From NCBI RefSeq assembly GCF_900187135.1, contig NZ_LT906443.1:1612001-1676000 (forward strand): a DNA stretch of 64,000 bases. Reading direction: 5' to 3'. The notes under the pieces are model-generated. The model was not told where the DNA came from. It did no database searches and worked only from the letters and a program-made list of their open reading frames with translations. Below are positions 18,520 through 28,522 of the stretch, in pieces. This DNA comes from Corynebacterium ulcerans (GTDB lineage Bacteria > Actinomycetota > Actinomycetes > Mycobacteriales > Mycobacteriaceae). Position 1 is the first letter of the stretch; each line of letters begins with the position of its first letter. The translations under genes were made by a program, and so were the position numbers.

Positions 18520-21500
18520 TGGTCAGTGTTGATATTCATCGGTCCGGGGTACCAGAGGCCTGATCGCGTCACTACTTCTGTGGTGACGGTAGCCAGATCA
18601 GGTTCCTTGCCCTGCGAGTTGGGGCGAGGGTGGTAAACCTCGATGGATCCCCAATCGCGCTGCCAGTCGTTCTTGGAATAACTCGGAAGCTGGTAGTTAT
18701 AGTTCACTGCTTCCGCGATTCCGGTCACGCCACCACCAAAGTAGTCCTGGAAGGAAGCACCAGAAGCGCGGCCTTCTGCGTCGGCGGAGATACGGAACTG
18801 AGGAATCTCTGCCACGCCTGCGTAGTGGTTAAAGGTGCGCTGGCAGGGGAACTGCAGCGGTACTGCCCAGTCGAGCAATCCGGGGGTGTCTGCGGTGTAG
18901 ACGTCGTTAAGCGTCTCAAGCGTGGGCACGCGGGGTGGCGTAAACGCTAGCCACTCGTCGGGGCTGAGGTTGCCGTCCGTGGCATGGATGCGAATAACGT
19001 TGGCCTCCGCAGGAAGCTCTGCAAGCGGAAGTCGCAGGTTGCGCCATTTGAGATCGGGGCCGATGTCAATCATCTGCTTTTCTCCGAGCATCGTGACCTT
19101 GCCATCTGAGGCGGTGCCGTACTCAATGAGCAGTTTCTGTCCTTCTTTTTTGACTCCGTCCAGATCGAGATGCTCGATACTTCCGGCGGCAGAAACCGCG
19201 ATGATAGGAGCAGACTCGCTGCGCTCTGGCAGTTTGTACCAATCCGAGACGGCCTCAGCATAGTGTTGATCGCCGCTGGTCCACGAGCCAAGAACTGGTA
19301 CGCGCGTGTAATCCAAATTAAAGGGGAGCTGCGCGGTAGAACCGTTTACACCCACAGCTGCGCGGTGCTCTTTGCCTTCAGTGTTAGTTTCGGCAGTATC
19401 CGTGCTGTTTGCGGTTCCAGCAGTGCTAGAGGAGGACTTGTTTTCTTCTGTGTAGGCCTCGGACGAAATGTGGTTGGGATCGAATGCTCGATTCTTACCA
19501 AAGGTGAGCGATTCGCCCAGCGTGCTGTGTAGCGGCTGGAGGAAGGACTCGTTGGTGTTTGACTCCACGAGGACGTCGTTAGCGAGGTTGCAGGTATTGC
19601 CCGCAGCCGCGCGCAGGTTACCTAAGCCGACAGAATAGGCCGGGTACTGCGAAATAAATCCTTTACCCAGGGAGGCCATAGAGAACGCTACGGCGAGGAC
19701 GCTGAGTATTGCAATTGGAGCAGCAGCCAGGCCTTCAAAGCGCTGTTTGCGGAAAGCCGCAGGAGCCTCGCCGCGTTCTTCCGCCACGTCCTTTTTAAAG
19801 GACTGCAAAACGCCGATGGCTAACACGATGAGCGAAATGAGCAGCATCACGGTAGAGGCTTCGATCTCATGGATCTGAATCGTCTTATCCCACCACGGCA
19901 CGCTGTAGCTAGACGTGTACCACCAGCCGTTTGTACCGGAGAGAGCGAAGGCGAAGACGAAGAGTATTCCACCTGTGAGAAGAGTGCGCGATCGAGGAGA
20001 ACGCAACGCCATGTGCGAGAGTGCTACCGCGCCAACGCCAGCGAGAGCCGCTGCGATACCAGCCCATACACCGAAGTGGTGAGTCCACTTGGTAGGCGTG
20101 AACATCATGAAGAACAGCGTTCCGACCATGACGAGCAGCAGGCGGAAGACCGGTCCCTTGTTGCTGCCAGGAACCTTTCCGTTTCGTAGGATCGAGGTGA
20201 CCACGAGAGCAACAGAGACGAAGGTGAAGAAAACGCCGACCCTTCTGGCAAAAGAACCGTCCACGGTCTGTTGCATAAGAACCTGATAACGAGCGAACTC
20301 GTTGTACCAGCTTAACGACGGTCCCGTCTCCGAGCGGACATGAATGGATTCGAAGACGTTCATCAGGGTTTGGTCACCGAAAACAGCTACCAACACTGCG
20401 GTTCCAGCGGCGGCAAAAGGCGCGACCATGGCCGCGATGCTGAAGGCAGGTTTGCCTCCTAAGAGCGGGATCCTGCGGTAGATGATGCGGATCAGGTAGG
20501 ACAGACCGGCAAGTAAGCAGGCAACAGCCATGAGACCCGTAGGGCCGCATGCGAGGGTGAATGCAGCTAGAAGAGTTCCCACGGCAGCTGGGAGGAGGCG
20601 CTCAGTCTTGATGGCGACCTCGAAGGAAAGCCAGGTAAGCAGAGTGCCAGCAGCGATGATCGGTTCTGGACGCAGACCGTTGTTATACGCCAGCCAGAAG
20701 GCAAGGAATACGAAGGCCATGGTCCATTGAGAGACGCGTCGTCCAGCAATTTTTTCTCCCAGACGCGGAAGAACCTCGCGGGAAAGTGCGAACCACACGA
20801 TAAGACCGGAGATCAGGGAAGGAAGTCGCATCCAGATAGAAGATGTGGAGACATGCGACATGAGGCCCAGGAGATCGTAGTATGGTGCGCCGAAAGGAGA
20901 TTCTGGAACACCAAACCAACGGTAATAATTGGCCATGTAGTCAGCGTGTGCTGCGATTCGGCCCATGGTGAGGATAAAGCCGTCATCGGAGGTGTTGGCG
21001 CCGATGAAATACCAGAAGCCTAGGATCGCAACGACAATGGCATCAAGTCCACGAGGACGCCAAGCGCCTGGCTGGAGGAAACGCACTTTTTTGTTGTCTT
21101 GCAGATCCAGTAGCCCCAAGCAGACAAGAGCAATCACGGTCATGATCCCGCCCAGCCACATAGTTGCGTACTTTGCTGTGGTAGGGGAGGTAGTGAAGCG
21201 GGAGTTAATCTCTACGTTGGCTTTAAGCCCTGCGCTGCTGAGAGCGCTCGCTGCCTGGGATTCGAGTTCAGAGTACAGACCCGTGAGCTGTGGACGCTTG
21301 TCTTCATCTATAGAGCCGCTGTGCTCACCGACGGAAGCGGTGGTTGCGTCCTTGGTGGAAGAGACGGCGATTGTAGCGTCGGCAGGCAGTTTCTTGAGTT
21401 CATCTGCGGTGAGTTCAAAGACCAGCTCGCCACGGGACGTGATCTGAATTCCGCCGTCGGAAGAGCGTACAAAGAGGCCACGAGCTGCAGCATCTTCGCT

Positions 21501-21806
21501 GTCCTCAGGTAGGGTTCCCACGATGAGGCTCTGCCCCGGGCGGAGTTTTTCAGAAGCGCTAATCGGAATAGTCGCGTTAAATTCTTGAGGGGAGTAGCTC
21601 ATCAACGGCGCATTAACGCTATTGAGAGTTCCGTTTTGCGGCCAGGACAGAGATGACTGCACTTGATTGACTGGCATAAACGGCGTCAAGAGGAAGAACA
21701 AAAAGCCAAGAACGCCTGATAAAACCGCCAAAAGCTTGAGCGTTCTCACTGGATTCTGCGAAACTGAACTAGACACGGAATTCGAGTCTACGGCATGCTT
21801 ATCCAC
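18516..21806 (-). CDS. embC: arabinosyltransferase Emb (arabinan synthesis)
   Basis: Polytopic GT-C glycosyltransferase of 1096 residues that adds arabinofuranose from decaprenyl-phospho-arabinose to the cell-wall arabinan. The catalytic acidic pair Asp274-Asp275 lies in TSDDGF in the first large periplasmic loop. About a dozen membrane helices are followed by a large C-terminal extracytoplasmic carbohydrate-binding region. Corynebacteria have one Emb protein where mycobacteria have three. This family is the ethambutol target. The start overlaps the aftA stop by 8 bp, so they are coupled. Confidence 0.95.
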   Translation of the reverse strand: MDKHAVDSNSVSSSVSQNPVRTLKLLAVLSGVLGFLFFLLTPFMPVNQVQSSLSWPQNGTLNSVNAPLMSYSPQEFNATIPISASEKLRPGQSLIVGTLPEDSEDAAARGLFVRSSDGGIQITSRGELVFELTADELKKLPADATIAVSSTKDATTASVGEHSGSIDEDKRPQLTGLYSELESQAASALSSAGLKANVEINSRFTTSPTTAKYATMWLGGIMTVIALVCLGLLDLQDNKKVRFLQPGAWRPRGLDAIVVAILGFWYFIGANTSDDGFILTMGRIAAHADYMANYYRWFGVPESPFGAPYYDLLGLMSHVSTSSIWMRLPSLISGLIVWFALSREVLPRLGEKIAGRRVSQWTMAFVFLAFWLAYNNGLRPEPIIAAGTLLTWLSFEVAIKTERLLPAAVGTLLAAFTLACGPTGLMAVACLLAGLSYLIRIIYRRIPLLGGKPAFSIAAMVAPFAAAGTAVLVAVFGDQTLMNVFESIHVRSETGPSLSWYNEFARYQVLMQQTVDGSFARRVGVFFTFVSVALVVTSILRNGKVPGSNKGPVFRLLLVMVGTLFFMMFTPTKWTHHFGVWAGIAAALAGVGAVALSHMALRSPRSRTLLTGGILFVFAFALSGTNGWWYTSSYSVPWWDKTIQIHEIEASTVMLLISLIVLAIGVLQSFKKDVAEERGEAPAAFRKQRFEGLAAAPIAILSVLAVAFSMASLGKGFISQYPAYSVGLGNLRAAAGNTCNLANDVLVESNTNESFLQPLHSTLGESLTFGKNRAFDPNHISSEAYTEENKSSSSTAGTANSTDTAETNTEGKEHRAAVGVNGSTAQLPFNLDYTRVPVLGSWTSGDQHYAEAVSDWYKLPERSESAPIIAVSAAGSIEHLDLDGVKKEGQKLLIEYGTASDGKVTMLGEKQMIDIGPDLKWRNLRLPLAELPAEANVIRIHATDGNLSPDEWLAFTPPRVPTLETLNDVYTADTPGLLDWAVPLQFPCQRTFNHYAGVAEIPQFRISADAEGRASGASFQDYFGGGVTGIAEAVNYNYQLPSYSKNDWQRDWGSIEVYHPRPNSQGKEPDLATVTTEVVTRSGLWYPGPMNINTDH

Positions 21807-23874
21807 GGGTCACCACCACAAATGGTCCTACCTGATTGACCTTCCACGGGGTGTCTTTACCAGTGAAGACCTCGGGATTGATTTTTACTCCGCGGAAACG
21901 GACGTTGGGGTTATTGGGGTAGATGTCCTCAGCAAGGTCGAAGTTCCAACCACTTGATTTTTCTGCCGTGGCATCGGCGCGGAAAATAAACGCCTCTGGT
22001 GCCTTCCACGGAGTAGAGTGCAGCGCGTCGTCGAAGGCTTGCGGGTCCTTGAGCTGTTGCCAGCTATCCATTGCCCACTGCTCTATTTTCTTATTTCGCT
22101 CGTTGAACTCGCCGAGAGGATTTGCATAATGCGAGGTAAAGGCCTGGAAGCCGCGGTAGGGGTAGTAGGCCATGAAGTTCATTTCATCTGTGAGGACCAC
22201 AGTCTCACGGGGAATTGAGCCTTTTTCCCTCAGAATTGCGTCGATACTTGCATAGTATTGCGTGGCATCTGCAGGGTAGCGGTCAGCACGCTCGCCGTTT
22301 CCATCTGTGCTGGAATAAGCGTGGTCGATGGAGTGGGAGTTTTTAGCTGGAATATCCTGCGCATATTTGATGCCGCCAAGAGCGACGACGATAGCAATGA
22401 CCATCGTGATCTGGCGTGAAGTGCTAGGAGAGAACTGGACAGGGTAGAGGCGATGGATTCCCACGAGGCGGAAATCCGCTATAGCCAGTACACCTGCGGT
22501 TGCCAGGATGATCGTAATAACCGGATCCAGGCGGAAACCGAGGAGTGTCGAGCCCGTGAGTGTGACAGCCATGGATGCGATGACCCAGATATAAGAAACC
22601 ACAACGGCAACGCCTAGTGAGTTGATATCCGGATCCGCAGCCCGCGCCAGTAGGTAGATCAGGCCTAGCATACAGAGGACTCCTATGATGCTGGCTGCAA
22701 ACATAGGCAGTGGAATTTCCGTGCCTTCAACGGGAAGGAAGTGGGAAGCGGTGGCACCTGAGGTGTGTTTACCGCTCAATAGGAACGTAAAGTACGGGCC
22801 CCAGGCGATAGCAGCGATGGCCATGGAGGAAACACCGATGAGGACGATGCGTCCGATGGGTTTCCACGAGCGCAGGATCAACGCCGAAATGACACCGCTG
22901 ATGGCGATCAAACTCAATGCGATAATCGCTGTGTAAAGGGTATACATGGACGCGGAAATGCCCAAGTAAAAAATGATAGCCAGGATAGCGCTTTTGCGTC
23001 CCGACAAGGCGCGACGGCCAATAATAACTGCGGCGGGTATGCCCATGGCAATAACACATGCGTAGGGCTCTTCTGCACACATAACGAGCGCAACGGTGGT
23101 GGTCACTAAGGCAATGCCAGTGGCCACGGGCAAGCTGCCGACAATACGCTGCCACACCGGTACGAGGAGACAGCCAGCCATGCTGAGAGAAATAAGCGAA
23201 TACGGCTGGAACACTTCCCAACCGGGCAAGCCAAGGAGCGCACCCAGTCGACCACCGAACCAGAACCACGCGCCGGGGTAGTAAGCCGGAAGGTCGATGT
23301 AGTTCATATCGGTGAGATGCCAGGAGTCTGTCAGCCGCGTCATGTATTGGGTGCGGAAAACCTGGTCGACGGTCAGTCCGTCGAGGTAGAGCTTGGTCGG
23401 GGACAGCGGTATCCCGAGGGAAGCCACTATGAGGCCAGCTGGTGACAGATAAGTGACGGCATAGGTGAGCCATGTAAACCAGCGAGGACGCTTTTGGTTT
23501 GTCTTCTCATAATGAACCCACCAGATCATGAGTGCTGTGACCGCAAGGACTACAAGGAGCGTGCAGACAGTGGCCAGTGCGCGCGTTACTAAAGAAGGCC
23601 CGAATGCTGGGAGATTGACCTGCTTAAGTATGAACCAAGAGATGAGCGTGAAGAGGCCACCTCCCAGGATCGCGGCGGCTATTCCGAACAGCGTATGTGG
23701 AGCATCCTGGATATCGGGGGTGTAGTCAAAGTCGTAACTCTTATCCCGTGGATTGGCCTTATCCGGGTGCTTGAGCATCACCGGAAAAGGATCGCTGGCT
23801 GCAGCGGAGGTGTGCGGCGCTTCCGAGTCGTCTTTCGGCGGTTGGGAATCTGCGTTGCGGGCACGATTGATCAT
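21799..23874 (-). CDS. aftA: galactan 5-O-arabinofuranosyltransferase AftA
   Basis: Membrane GT-C enzyme of 691 residues that places the first arabinose residues on galactan, priming Emb. It has an N-terminal cytosolic tail of about 50 residues, about 11 membrane helices, and a C-terminal soluble domain of about 180 residues. NYIDLPAYYPGAWFWFGGR is a conserved AftA segment. The order aftA-embC directly after dprE1-dprE2 is the same as in mycobacteria (Rv3790-Rv3793). A terminator at 23997 separates it from dprE2, so it probably has its own promoter. Confidence 0.93.
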   Translation of the reverse strand: MINRARNADSQPPKDDSEAPHTSAAASDPFPVMLKHPDKANPRDKSYDFDYTPDIQDAPHTLFGIAAAILGGGLFTLISWFILKQVNLPAFGPSLVTRALATVCTLLVVLAVTALMIWWVHYEKTNQKRPRWFTWLTYAVTYLSPAGLIVASLGIPLSPTKLYLDGLTVDQVFRTQYMTRLTDSWHLTDMNYIDLPAYYPGAWFWFGGRLGALLGLPGWEVFQPYSLISLSMAGCLLVPVWQRIVGSLPVATGIALVTTTVALVMCAEEPYACVIAMGIPAAVIIGRRALSGRKSAILAIIFYLGISASMYTLYTAIIALSLIAISGVISALILRSWKPIGRIVLIGVSSMAIAAIAWGPYFTFLLSGKHTSGATASHFLPVEGTEIPLPMFAASIIGVLCMLGLIYLLARAADPDINSLGVAVVVSYIWVIASMAVTLTGSTLLGFRLDPVITIILATAGVLAIADFRLVGIHRLYPVQFSPSTSRQITMVIAIVVALGGIKYAQDIPAKNSHSIDHAYSSTDGNGERADRYPADATQYYASIDAILREKGSIPRETVVLTDEMNFMAYYPYRGFQAFTSHYANPLGEFNERNKKIEQWAMDSWQQLKDPQAFDDALHSTPWKAPEAFIFRADATAEKSSGWNFDLAEDIYPNNPNVRFRGVKINPEVFTGKDTPWKVNQVGPFVVVTRG

Positions 23875-23996
23875 AGAGAACAGTGTGTCACATGCTCTTA
23901 AGACCTTTAAGAAGTACCGTTGATATTCTTGCCGGTGACAGCGACTTTAGTGACGATCATCACTGATTTTGTTGTTAAAGTGCACCGAAACGTAAA

Positions 23997-24021
23997 AGCC
24001 GCCGTGCGGAGCACGGCGGCT
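23997..24021 (-). terminator. rho-independent terminator after dprE1-dprE2
   Basis: Perfect 11-bp stem (AGCCGCCGTGC / GCACGGCGGCT) with a 3-nt loop, 7 bp past the dprE2 stop. On the minus strand it is followed by a T-rich run (TTTACGTTTC), so it acts on dprE2 transcripts. Confidence 0.8.
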
Positions 24022-24027
24022 AGAAGG

Positions 24028-24789
24028 TTAGAACGGTAGCTTTCGGAAGATCGTCTGTGGGATGAACTTGAAAGCAAGCGAGACATATTCGAACAACGGG
24101 TGAACGAAGATGGAGCTCTTGCCGGACAACACTGCCTGGACAGTGGCCTTGGCCACGTCCTCGCGATCCACTGTCAGCGGAGCCTCTCCTGCATCGGCAG
24201 ACATCTTGGTGCGTACCTGGCCGGGGCGCACGACAAGGACGTTAACGCCGTGGTCGCGAAGAGCCTCGCCGAGGTTGACGTAGAAGCCGTCCATACCAGC
24301 CTTCGATGCGCCATAAACGAAGTTAGAACGGCGAACACGCTGGCCTGCAACAGAGGACAGAGCGACGATAGTGCCGTGTCCTTGAGCCTTGAATTTCTCT
24401 GCGAGAAGCACACCAACGGACACCGGTGCGGTGTAGTTGGTCTCAGCGCTTGCCACAGCCTTGGCCTGGTCTTGCCAGAGTTCTTCCTGATCACCGAGGG
24501 TGCCGAAGGCGACGATAGCTACGTCGACATCTCCCACAAGGAATGCCTGGTCGATGACATCAGCGTGAGTATCAAAAGCGGTTGCGTCGAAGTCGATGAC
24601 CTCAACAGCGGATGCGCCAGCGGACTCGATAGCCTTCACGGCGGCGTCGATACGCGGGGAGTCCTTGCGCGCGGCAAGGGTAACGTGCGCAGGACCGTGA
24701 GTAAGGAACTCGTTCACGATGGCGAGGCCGATCTCGGACGTGCCACCGAGAAGGAGAATGTTTTGGGCTTTGCCCACTGCGTTCAGCAT
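24028..24789 (-). CDS. dprE2: decaprenylphospho-beta-D-erythro-pentofuranosid-2-ulose 2-reductase
   Basis: SDR-family reductase of 253 residues that performs the second half of the epimerisation of decaprenyl-phospho-ribose to decaprenyl-phospho-arabinose, the arabinose donor for AftA and Emb. The coenzyme motif GGTSEIG is at 15-21 and the catalytic pair is Tyr159/Lys163 in YGASK. It lies 21 bp after dprE1, whose keto product it reduces. Confidence 0.95.
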   Translation of the reverse strand: MLNAVGKAQNILLLGGTSEIGLAIVNEFLTHGPAHVTLAARKDSPRIDAAVKAIESAGASAVEVIDFDATAFDTHADVIDQAFLVGDVDVAIVAFGTLGDQEELWQDQAKAVASAETNYTAPVSVGVLLAEKFKAQGHGTIVALSSVAGQRVRRSNFVYGASKAGMDGFYVNLGEALRDHGVNVLVVRPGQVRTKMSADAGEAPLTVDREDVAKATVQAVLSGKSSIFVHPLFEYVSLAFKFIPQTIFRKLPF

Positions 24790-24810
24790 AGGAATCTTTC
24801 TTTCGGCGGA

Positions 24811-26277
24811 TTAGTGCAGCTCGAGGCGGCGGGACATATCGGAAGCGAAAACGCCGGTGGGGTCGATCGCATTACGTGTCTTGAGCCAGCCTTCCATGCC
24901 CGGGTACATCGAGTGGAAATTCTCGGCGCTGGTACGGGACTCTTTGGCCAGGTAGAGGCGTCCACCGAACTCCATGACGCGGCGGTCGAGGTCGTCGAGG
25001 AACTTGCCCAGGCCTGGCTTAATTGGGAAGTCTACACAGACGTTCCAGCCTGGCATCGGGTAACTCAACGGCGCACGGTTGCCCTCTCCGAAGAGCTTGA
25101 ACACGTTGAGCGCGGAGTAATGACCGGAACGCTGGATGTCACGGACGATATCCTTGAACGGTTCGACAGCCTCACGCGGAACGACGAACTGGTACTGCAG
25201 GAAGCCCTTAGAACCGTAACCACGGTTCCACTCGCCGATGAGGTCGAGCGGCTGGTAGAACTGGGTAAGGTTTTGCACCTTATTCTTGTAAGTACCGGAC
25301 TTGAGCCACCACAGTTCACCGATCGCCATCATTGACAGCTTGTTCATGGTGAAGGACGGGAAAATGTCCGGCACTGTTACCAGCTGCGGAGCATTGAACT
25401 TCAGCGGGTCCTTAGCCAGCTTGGGGGCGAGCTCTTCTAGTTGAGCAAGGGTTGCCAGCGAACCACGCGAAATAGCGGCACGGCCGAGCTTGGGCTCTGG
25501 GCTGATGGCATCGAACCATGCAGAAGAATAGGTGAAGTTGGATTCAGATCCGTCGGAGTGGAATTCCACGGTTTCATCGAGGTTAGCGGTGAGGTCACCG
25601 TCTGCAATGAAGTACGCAGTCTCGGTCTTGGTCATGCGGATCTTCGCACGGACAATGATGCCGGTGAGGCCCATGCCGCCAACGGTCGCCCAGAAGATAG
25701 AGCCATCTGGGTCATCTGCAGAGCCTTCTGGCTCAAGGTGCAGGATACGGCCATCGGCAACTAGTAGCTCCATGGAGGTGACGTGATCGCCAAAAGAGCC
25801 AGCTGAGTGGTGGTTCTTTCCGTGGATGTCTGGACCAATAGCGCCGCCAATGGTGACCTGGCGAGTACCAGGAAGAACAGGAACCCACAGCCCGTAAGGG
25901 AGAGCTGCCTTCATCAACTGGTCAAGGGTAACGCCACCGTCGACATCGACGATAGCGGTCTCTGGATCAATAGAGTGGATCTTGTTCAAAGGCTGCATAT
26001 CAATGACAAGACCGCCAGCATTTTGTGCAGGGTCGCCGTAGGAACGTCCCATGCCGCGAGGAATGACACCACGGCGGAGATAGTCTGGCTTGGAGTCATT
26101 TTGCTCGGCGACTTGGCGCACGGCCTTGACGATGGTCTCCAAATCTGGAGTTGCGAGGACCTCTGCGGTCGTGGGGGCAGTGCGTCCCCAGCCGGTGAGT
26201 TTCATGGCTTCTGTGTGTAAGGCTCCGGAGACACCGCTCGAAGCTGCGGTGCTGGACGTGCCCTTGGCGCTCGTCAT
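24811..26277 (-). CDS. dprE1: decaprenylphosphoryl-beta-D-ribose 2'-oxidase DprE1
   Basis: FAD-dependent oxidase of 488 residues that oxidises decaprenyl-phospho-ribose to the 2-keto form. The FAD-binding segment is [12 protein letters not shown] (75-86), followed by [16 protein letters not shown]. Cys414 in GWNVCVDFP aligns with Cys387 of the M. tuberculosis enzyme, the residue attacked by benzothiazinones. The first ~24 residues are low-complexity Ser/Ala/Thr, so Met25 (leading into KLTGWGR) may be the true start. First of the dprE1-dprE2 pair. Confidence 0.95.
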   Translation of the reverse strand: MTSAKGTSSTAASSGVSGALHTEAMKLTGWGRTAPTTAEVLATPDLETIVKAVRQVAEQNDSKPDYLRRGVIPRGMGRSYGDPAQNAGGLVIDMQPLNKIHSIDPETAIVDVDGGVTLDQLMKAALPYGLWVPVLPGTRQVTIGGAIGPDIHGKNHHSAGSFGDHVTSMELLVADGRILHLEPEGSADDPDGSIFWATVGGMGLTGIIVRAKIRMTKTETAYFIADGDLTANLDETVEFHSDGSESNFTYSSAWFDAISPEPKLGRAAISRGSLATLAQLEELAPKLAKDPLKFNAPQLVTVPDIFPSFTMNKLSMMAIGELWWLKSGTYKNKVQNLTQFYQPLDLIGEWNRGYGSKGFLQYQFVVPREAVEPFKDIVRDIQRSGHYSALNVFKLFGEGNRAPLSYPMPGWNVCVDFPIKPGLGKFLDDLDRRVMEFGGRLYLAKESRTSAENFHSMYPGMEGWLKTRNAIDPTGVFASDMSRRLELH

Positions 26278-26370
26278 CGTCTAACCACCGTACCCGTTTA
26301 CTTCCGAATGTGACCACGTCTAAGCGTGCTGGAAAGGGTGGTTTTCCTCACTAAAACGCGTTTAAGGTGT

Positions 26371-26607
26371 TTAGAGGTCCATCATGTCTCGGATTTCCTG
26401 AGGGAGCTCTTCCTGCGATGTGATCTGAGGGCCGTCGTATTCTTCAAGAATTTGGTAGACCCGCACTCGGGAAGCACTATCCAGCATAGGGATTTCTTCA
26501 GCCATGAGCAGCGTCATGCGCGAATCCAGGGGAGTATTTGTCTGCTCCGCAGCGATATGCGTTTCGACGGCCTTCTTTTTCTTGAGGAATCCAAACATAG
26601 AAGTCAC
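26371..26607 (-). CDS. small hypothetical protein upstream of dprE1
   Basis: Small soluble protein of about 78 residues, unrecognised. It begins with a basic stretch (FGFLKKKKAV) and ends acidic (EELPQEIRDMMDL). GTG at 26607 is preferred because AGGAGG ends 4 nt before it; the ATG at 26598 is 13 nt from that site. The central part (LDSASRVRVYQILEEYDGPQ) looks helical. Same strand as dprE1, 93 bp upstream, so it may be co-transcribed with it. It is divergent from the 26642 gene. Confidence 0.6.
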   Translation of the reverse strand: MTSMFGFLKKKKAVETHIAAEQTNTPLDSRMTLLMAEEIPMLDSASRVRVYQILEEYDGPQITSQEELPQEIRDMMDL

Positions 26608-26641
26608 TGTACCTCCTGTGGGTTTCGCTACTCTGGAGTAT

Positions 26642-27112
26642 ATGAAGGACACCACTACTGAGCAGCGTGCCAGAAACGCAAACCCTTTAGATGACACCAT
26701 GACAGGCCGTATCTCCCAGGCCATGGCGGTAGGACTAGTCACAGCCTTGCCGGATTATGTGCACTCTAAGGCATATCGATGGGTTATTAACACTGTTATT
26801 CTCGGTTCCTTATTAAGCGTTGCATTGTACGCAAACACACAAGATGAAGATCCGGACAATGACCCCGACGTGATTGCTGCACGTGTGCGCGAAAAGCTGG
26901 AGGGCGATGAGGCTAAAGAATTTGGTCCGGTTGCTACGTGGACTGCTTTTGCGTTGCTACTGCTGGTGTTCATCGGGATCAATAAAATAGACCGAACGAT
27001 AAACAAAAAGGTCGTTGCATTTTTGCGTCGCCGCGGTGTTTCCAAGCCTCATACGCTCCTCGGGGTTCTCGGGGCAGCGCTGGTTTTCGTTTCTTCCGGA
27101 GATTCGCAGTGA
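26642..27112 (+). CDS. hypothetical membrane protein, two TM segments
   Basis: Protein of 156 residues. Hydrophobic segments lie near WVINTVILGSLLSVALYAN and WTAFALLLLVFIGINKI, separated by an acidic loop (QDEDPDNDPD). No family recognised; it resembles conserved coryneform proteins of unknown role beside the arabinogalactan genes. The start at 26642 is 34 bp from the divergent small gene. The 3' end overlaps the next GTG by 4 bp (GTGA), implying a two-gene unit. Confidence 0.72.
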   Translation: MKDTTTEQRARNANPLDDTMTGRISQAMAVGLVTALPDYVHSKAYRWVINTVILGSLLSVALYANTQDEDPDNDPDVIAARVREKLEGDEAKEFGPVATWTAFALLLLVFIGINKIDRTINKKVVAFLRRRGVSKPHTLLGVLGAALVFVSSGDSQ

Positions 27113-27630
27113 TTAGCATTATCGACGTCCTCGGGGAGGCGCCGGATCACACCGTCGTGCTCTGGCACGTGCACACGGACCCCAACTATCCCACCAGCCT
27201 TATGTCCGGGGCATGGATGCTTGGGGCGGGGGAAGCTACGCCCGTCGATAGGCTTCCGGACCTGCTTGCAGGAACAATGGCTCTTCCCCTGAACGATAAA
27301 GCTCGCGCATTAGTAGACGTCGAATGTATCGATCTTGACGACGTTGCAGGAGCAGTTCAGGCAGGGCTCGATGCCATCAAGAAGGAAGCTGCACGAGCAA
27401 AAGCGGAGAACGAGAAACTCGTCATCCCGCGCTTTGAGGCCCTCGCGGACATCTCTCCGGAGGATTTCCGTGACGCATACCGGGGAGAGTCTCAGGCGCG
27501 GGATGCCTGGATGATGGCCAGCGCAGTAGCTGGCTGGATGCAGCAATGGCTCGACATAGAATCTGTGCGCAGAAGCCGTGCGTATCTCAAGGAAGCGTTT
27601 GGTTCTGACCCTCGGCCGTTACCGCTCTGA
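27109..27630 (+). CDS. hypothetical protein coupled to membrane partner
   Basis: Soluble protein of 173 residues, not recognised. The N-terminal half is beta-rich with DHTVVLWHVHTDPNYPTS. The middle has a charged helix (AIKKEAARAKAENEKL). The C-terminal SQARDAWMMASAVAGWMQQW resembles a segment of the next-but-one protein (RQARDAWWSCVIGMA at 28262), hinting at shared ancestry of these tails. GTG start inside the preceding stop. Confidence 0.68.
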   Translation: MISIIDVLGEAPDHTVVLWHVHTDPNYPTSLMSGAWMLGAGEATPVDRLPDLLAGTMALPLNDKARALVDVECIDLDDVAGAVQAGLDAIKKEAARAKAENEKLVIPRFEALADISPEDFRDAYRGESQARDAWMMASAVAGWMQQWLDIESVRRSRAYLKEAFGSDPRPLPL

Positions 27631-27653
27631 TAAAAATCGCTACGCTGGGCAAT

Positions 27654-28511
27654 GTGATACGGCGTAACGGAGTGATCTCGATAAACGAGGCACGTCTGCG
27701 CCGTGTACGGACTGTTGCTCGACGCAGACGAGCCCGGGTAATACTTTTACAGCTTAAGGTTATCGATGCAGCCGGGGGACTGCATCGAGTTATCGGTGTG
27801 AGGGACACGCTGAAGCTTGCGGGGGTCGCTGAGGTTATCAAGACGTGTTTTGGTTTTGATTCCGCCTCACCACAATCCTTTTATCGCTGTGGCGAGCAGG
27901 TATCGATGAACGACTGCCTTCACGCGCACGTTGCTGCGATTCGCGCCGGGCAGCTCGAATACGACTGGGGACTGTGGCGAGTACGCCTTTCAATCCTGGG
28001 GACATCATCCCGTGAATCTTCCACGCCAGAGGCCTTGTGTCTGGGAGGAAGCGGGAACCTCTATGAACCGGATGCACCAGTGGACACGGCCCGGATCAAT
28101 ATGGCTATCGGAGGGCTGTCTCACGCGAATGAGGAAGTCGTCGCCATTATTCAACGTACCCAGGAAACTGGGCTGATTCCGCTCCTTCAGGCGCTAGGGC
28201 TTGAAGACGAACCGCACCACGCGATGCCAGGTCTGCATGCTCTGCCTGTGGAGCAATCGCGTCAGGCGCGGGATGCGTGGTGGTCATGTGTGATCGGGAT
28301 GGCGTGCTTGGGCGGTGAAGACTTGGGATTGCGGGTGGCCAGACAGCTTATGCGGAAGCTGGGTTGGGGAGAAAACCTGACGGACGAGCGGATTCGTGAG
28401 TTATGTGGGGCGTCGATAAGCAAGCTAGAAGAGCTCGGTGGCTGTGGTGTTCACGCACTATCCGCTGTGGAAAGAATTGATATCTACCGGGAATTGCTCC
28501 GAAAGAGGTAA
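27654..28511 (+). CDS. pRiA4b ORF-3-like domain protein
   Basis: Protein of 285 residues. The N-terminal ~110 residues fit the plasmid pRiA4b ORF-3 / IS1096 TnpR-like fold: VILLQLKVIDAAGGLHRVIG, then TLKLAGVAEVIKTCFGFD, then a Tyr-Asp-Trp-Gly strand. This fold is common in mobile-element-associated proteins but has no settled function. The C-terminal half is unrecognised and shares the QARDAW motif with the 27109 protein. Starts at GTG 27654, 23 bp after the previous stop; exact start uncertain. Confidence 0.6.
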   Translation: MIRRNGVISINEARLRRVRTVARRRRARVILLQLKVIDAAGGLHRVIGVRDTLKLAGVAEVIKTCFGFDSASPQSFYRCGEQVSMNDCLHAHVAAIRAGQLEYDWGLWRVRLSILGTSSRESSTPEALCLGGSGNLYEPDAPVDTARINMAIGGLSHANEEVVAIIQRTQETGLIPLLQALGLEDEPHHAMPGLHALPVEQSRQARDAWWSCVIGMACLGGEDLGLRVARQLMRKLGWGENLTDERIRELCGASISKLEELGGCGVHALSAVERIDIYRELLRKR

Positions 28512-28522
28512 AATCGCGCCTC

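Noticed and set aside
24100..25335. Long plus-strand open frame (411 codons) opposite dprE2 and dprE1
   Set aside because: Lies wholly antisense to two clear enzymes, shows no recognisable domain and has composition expected of a mirror frame.
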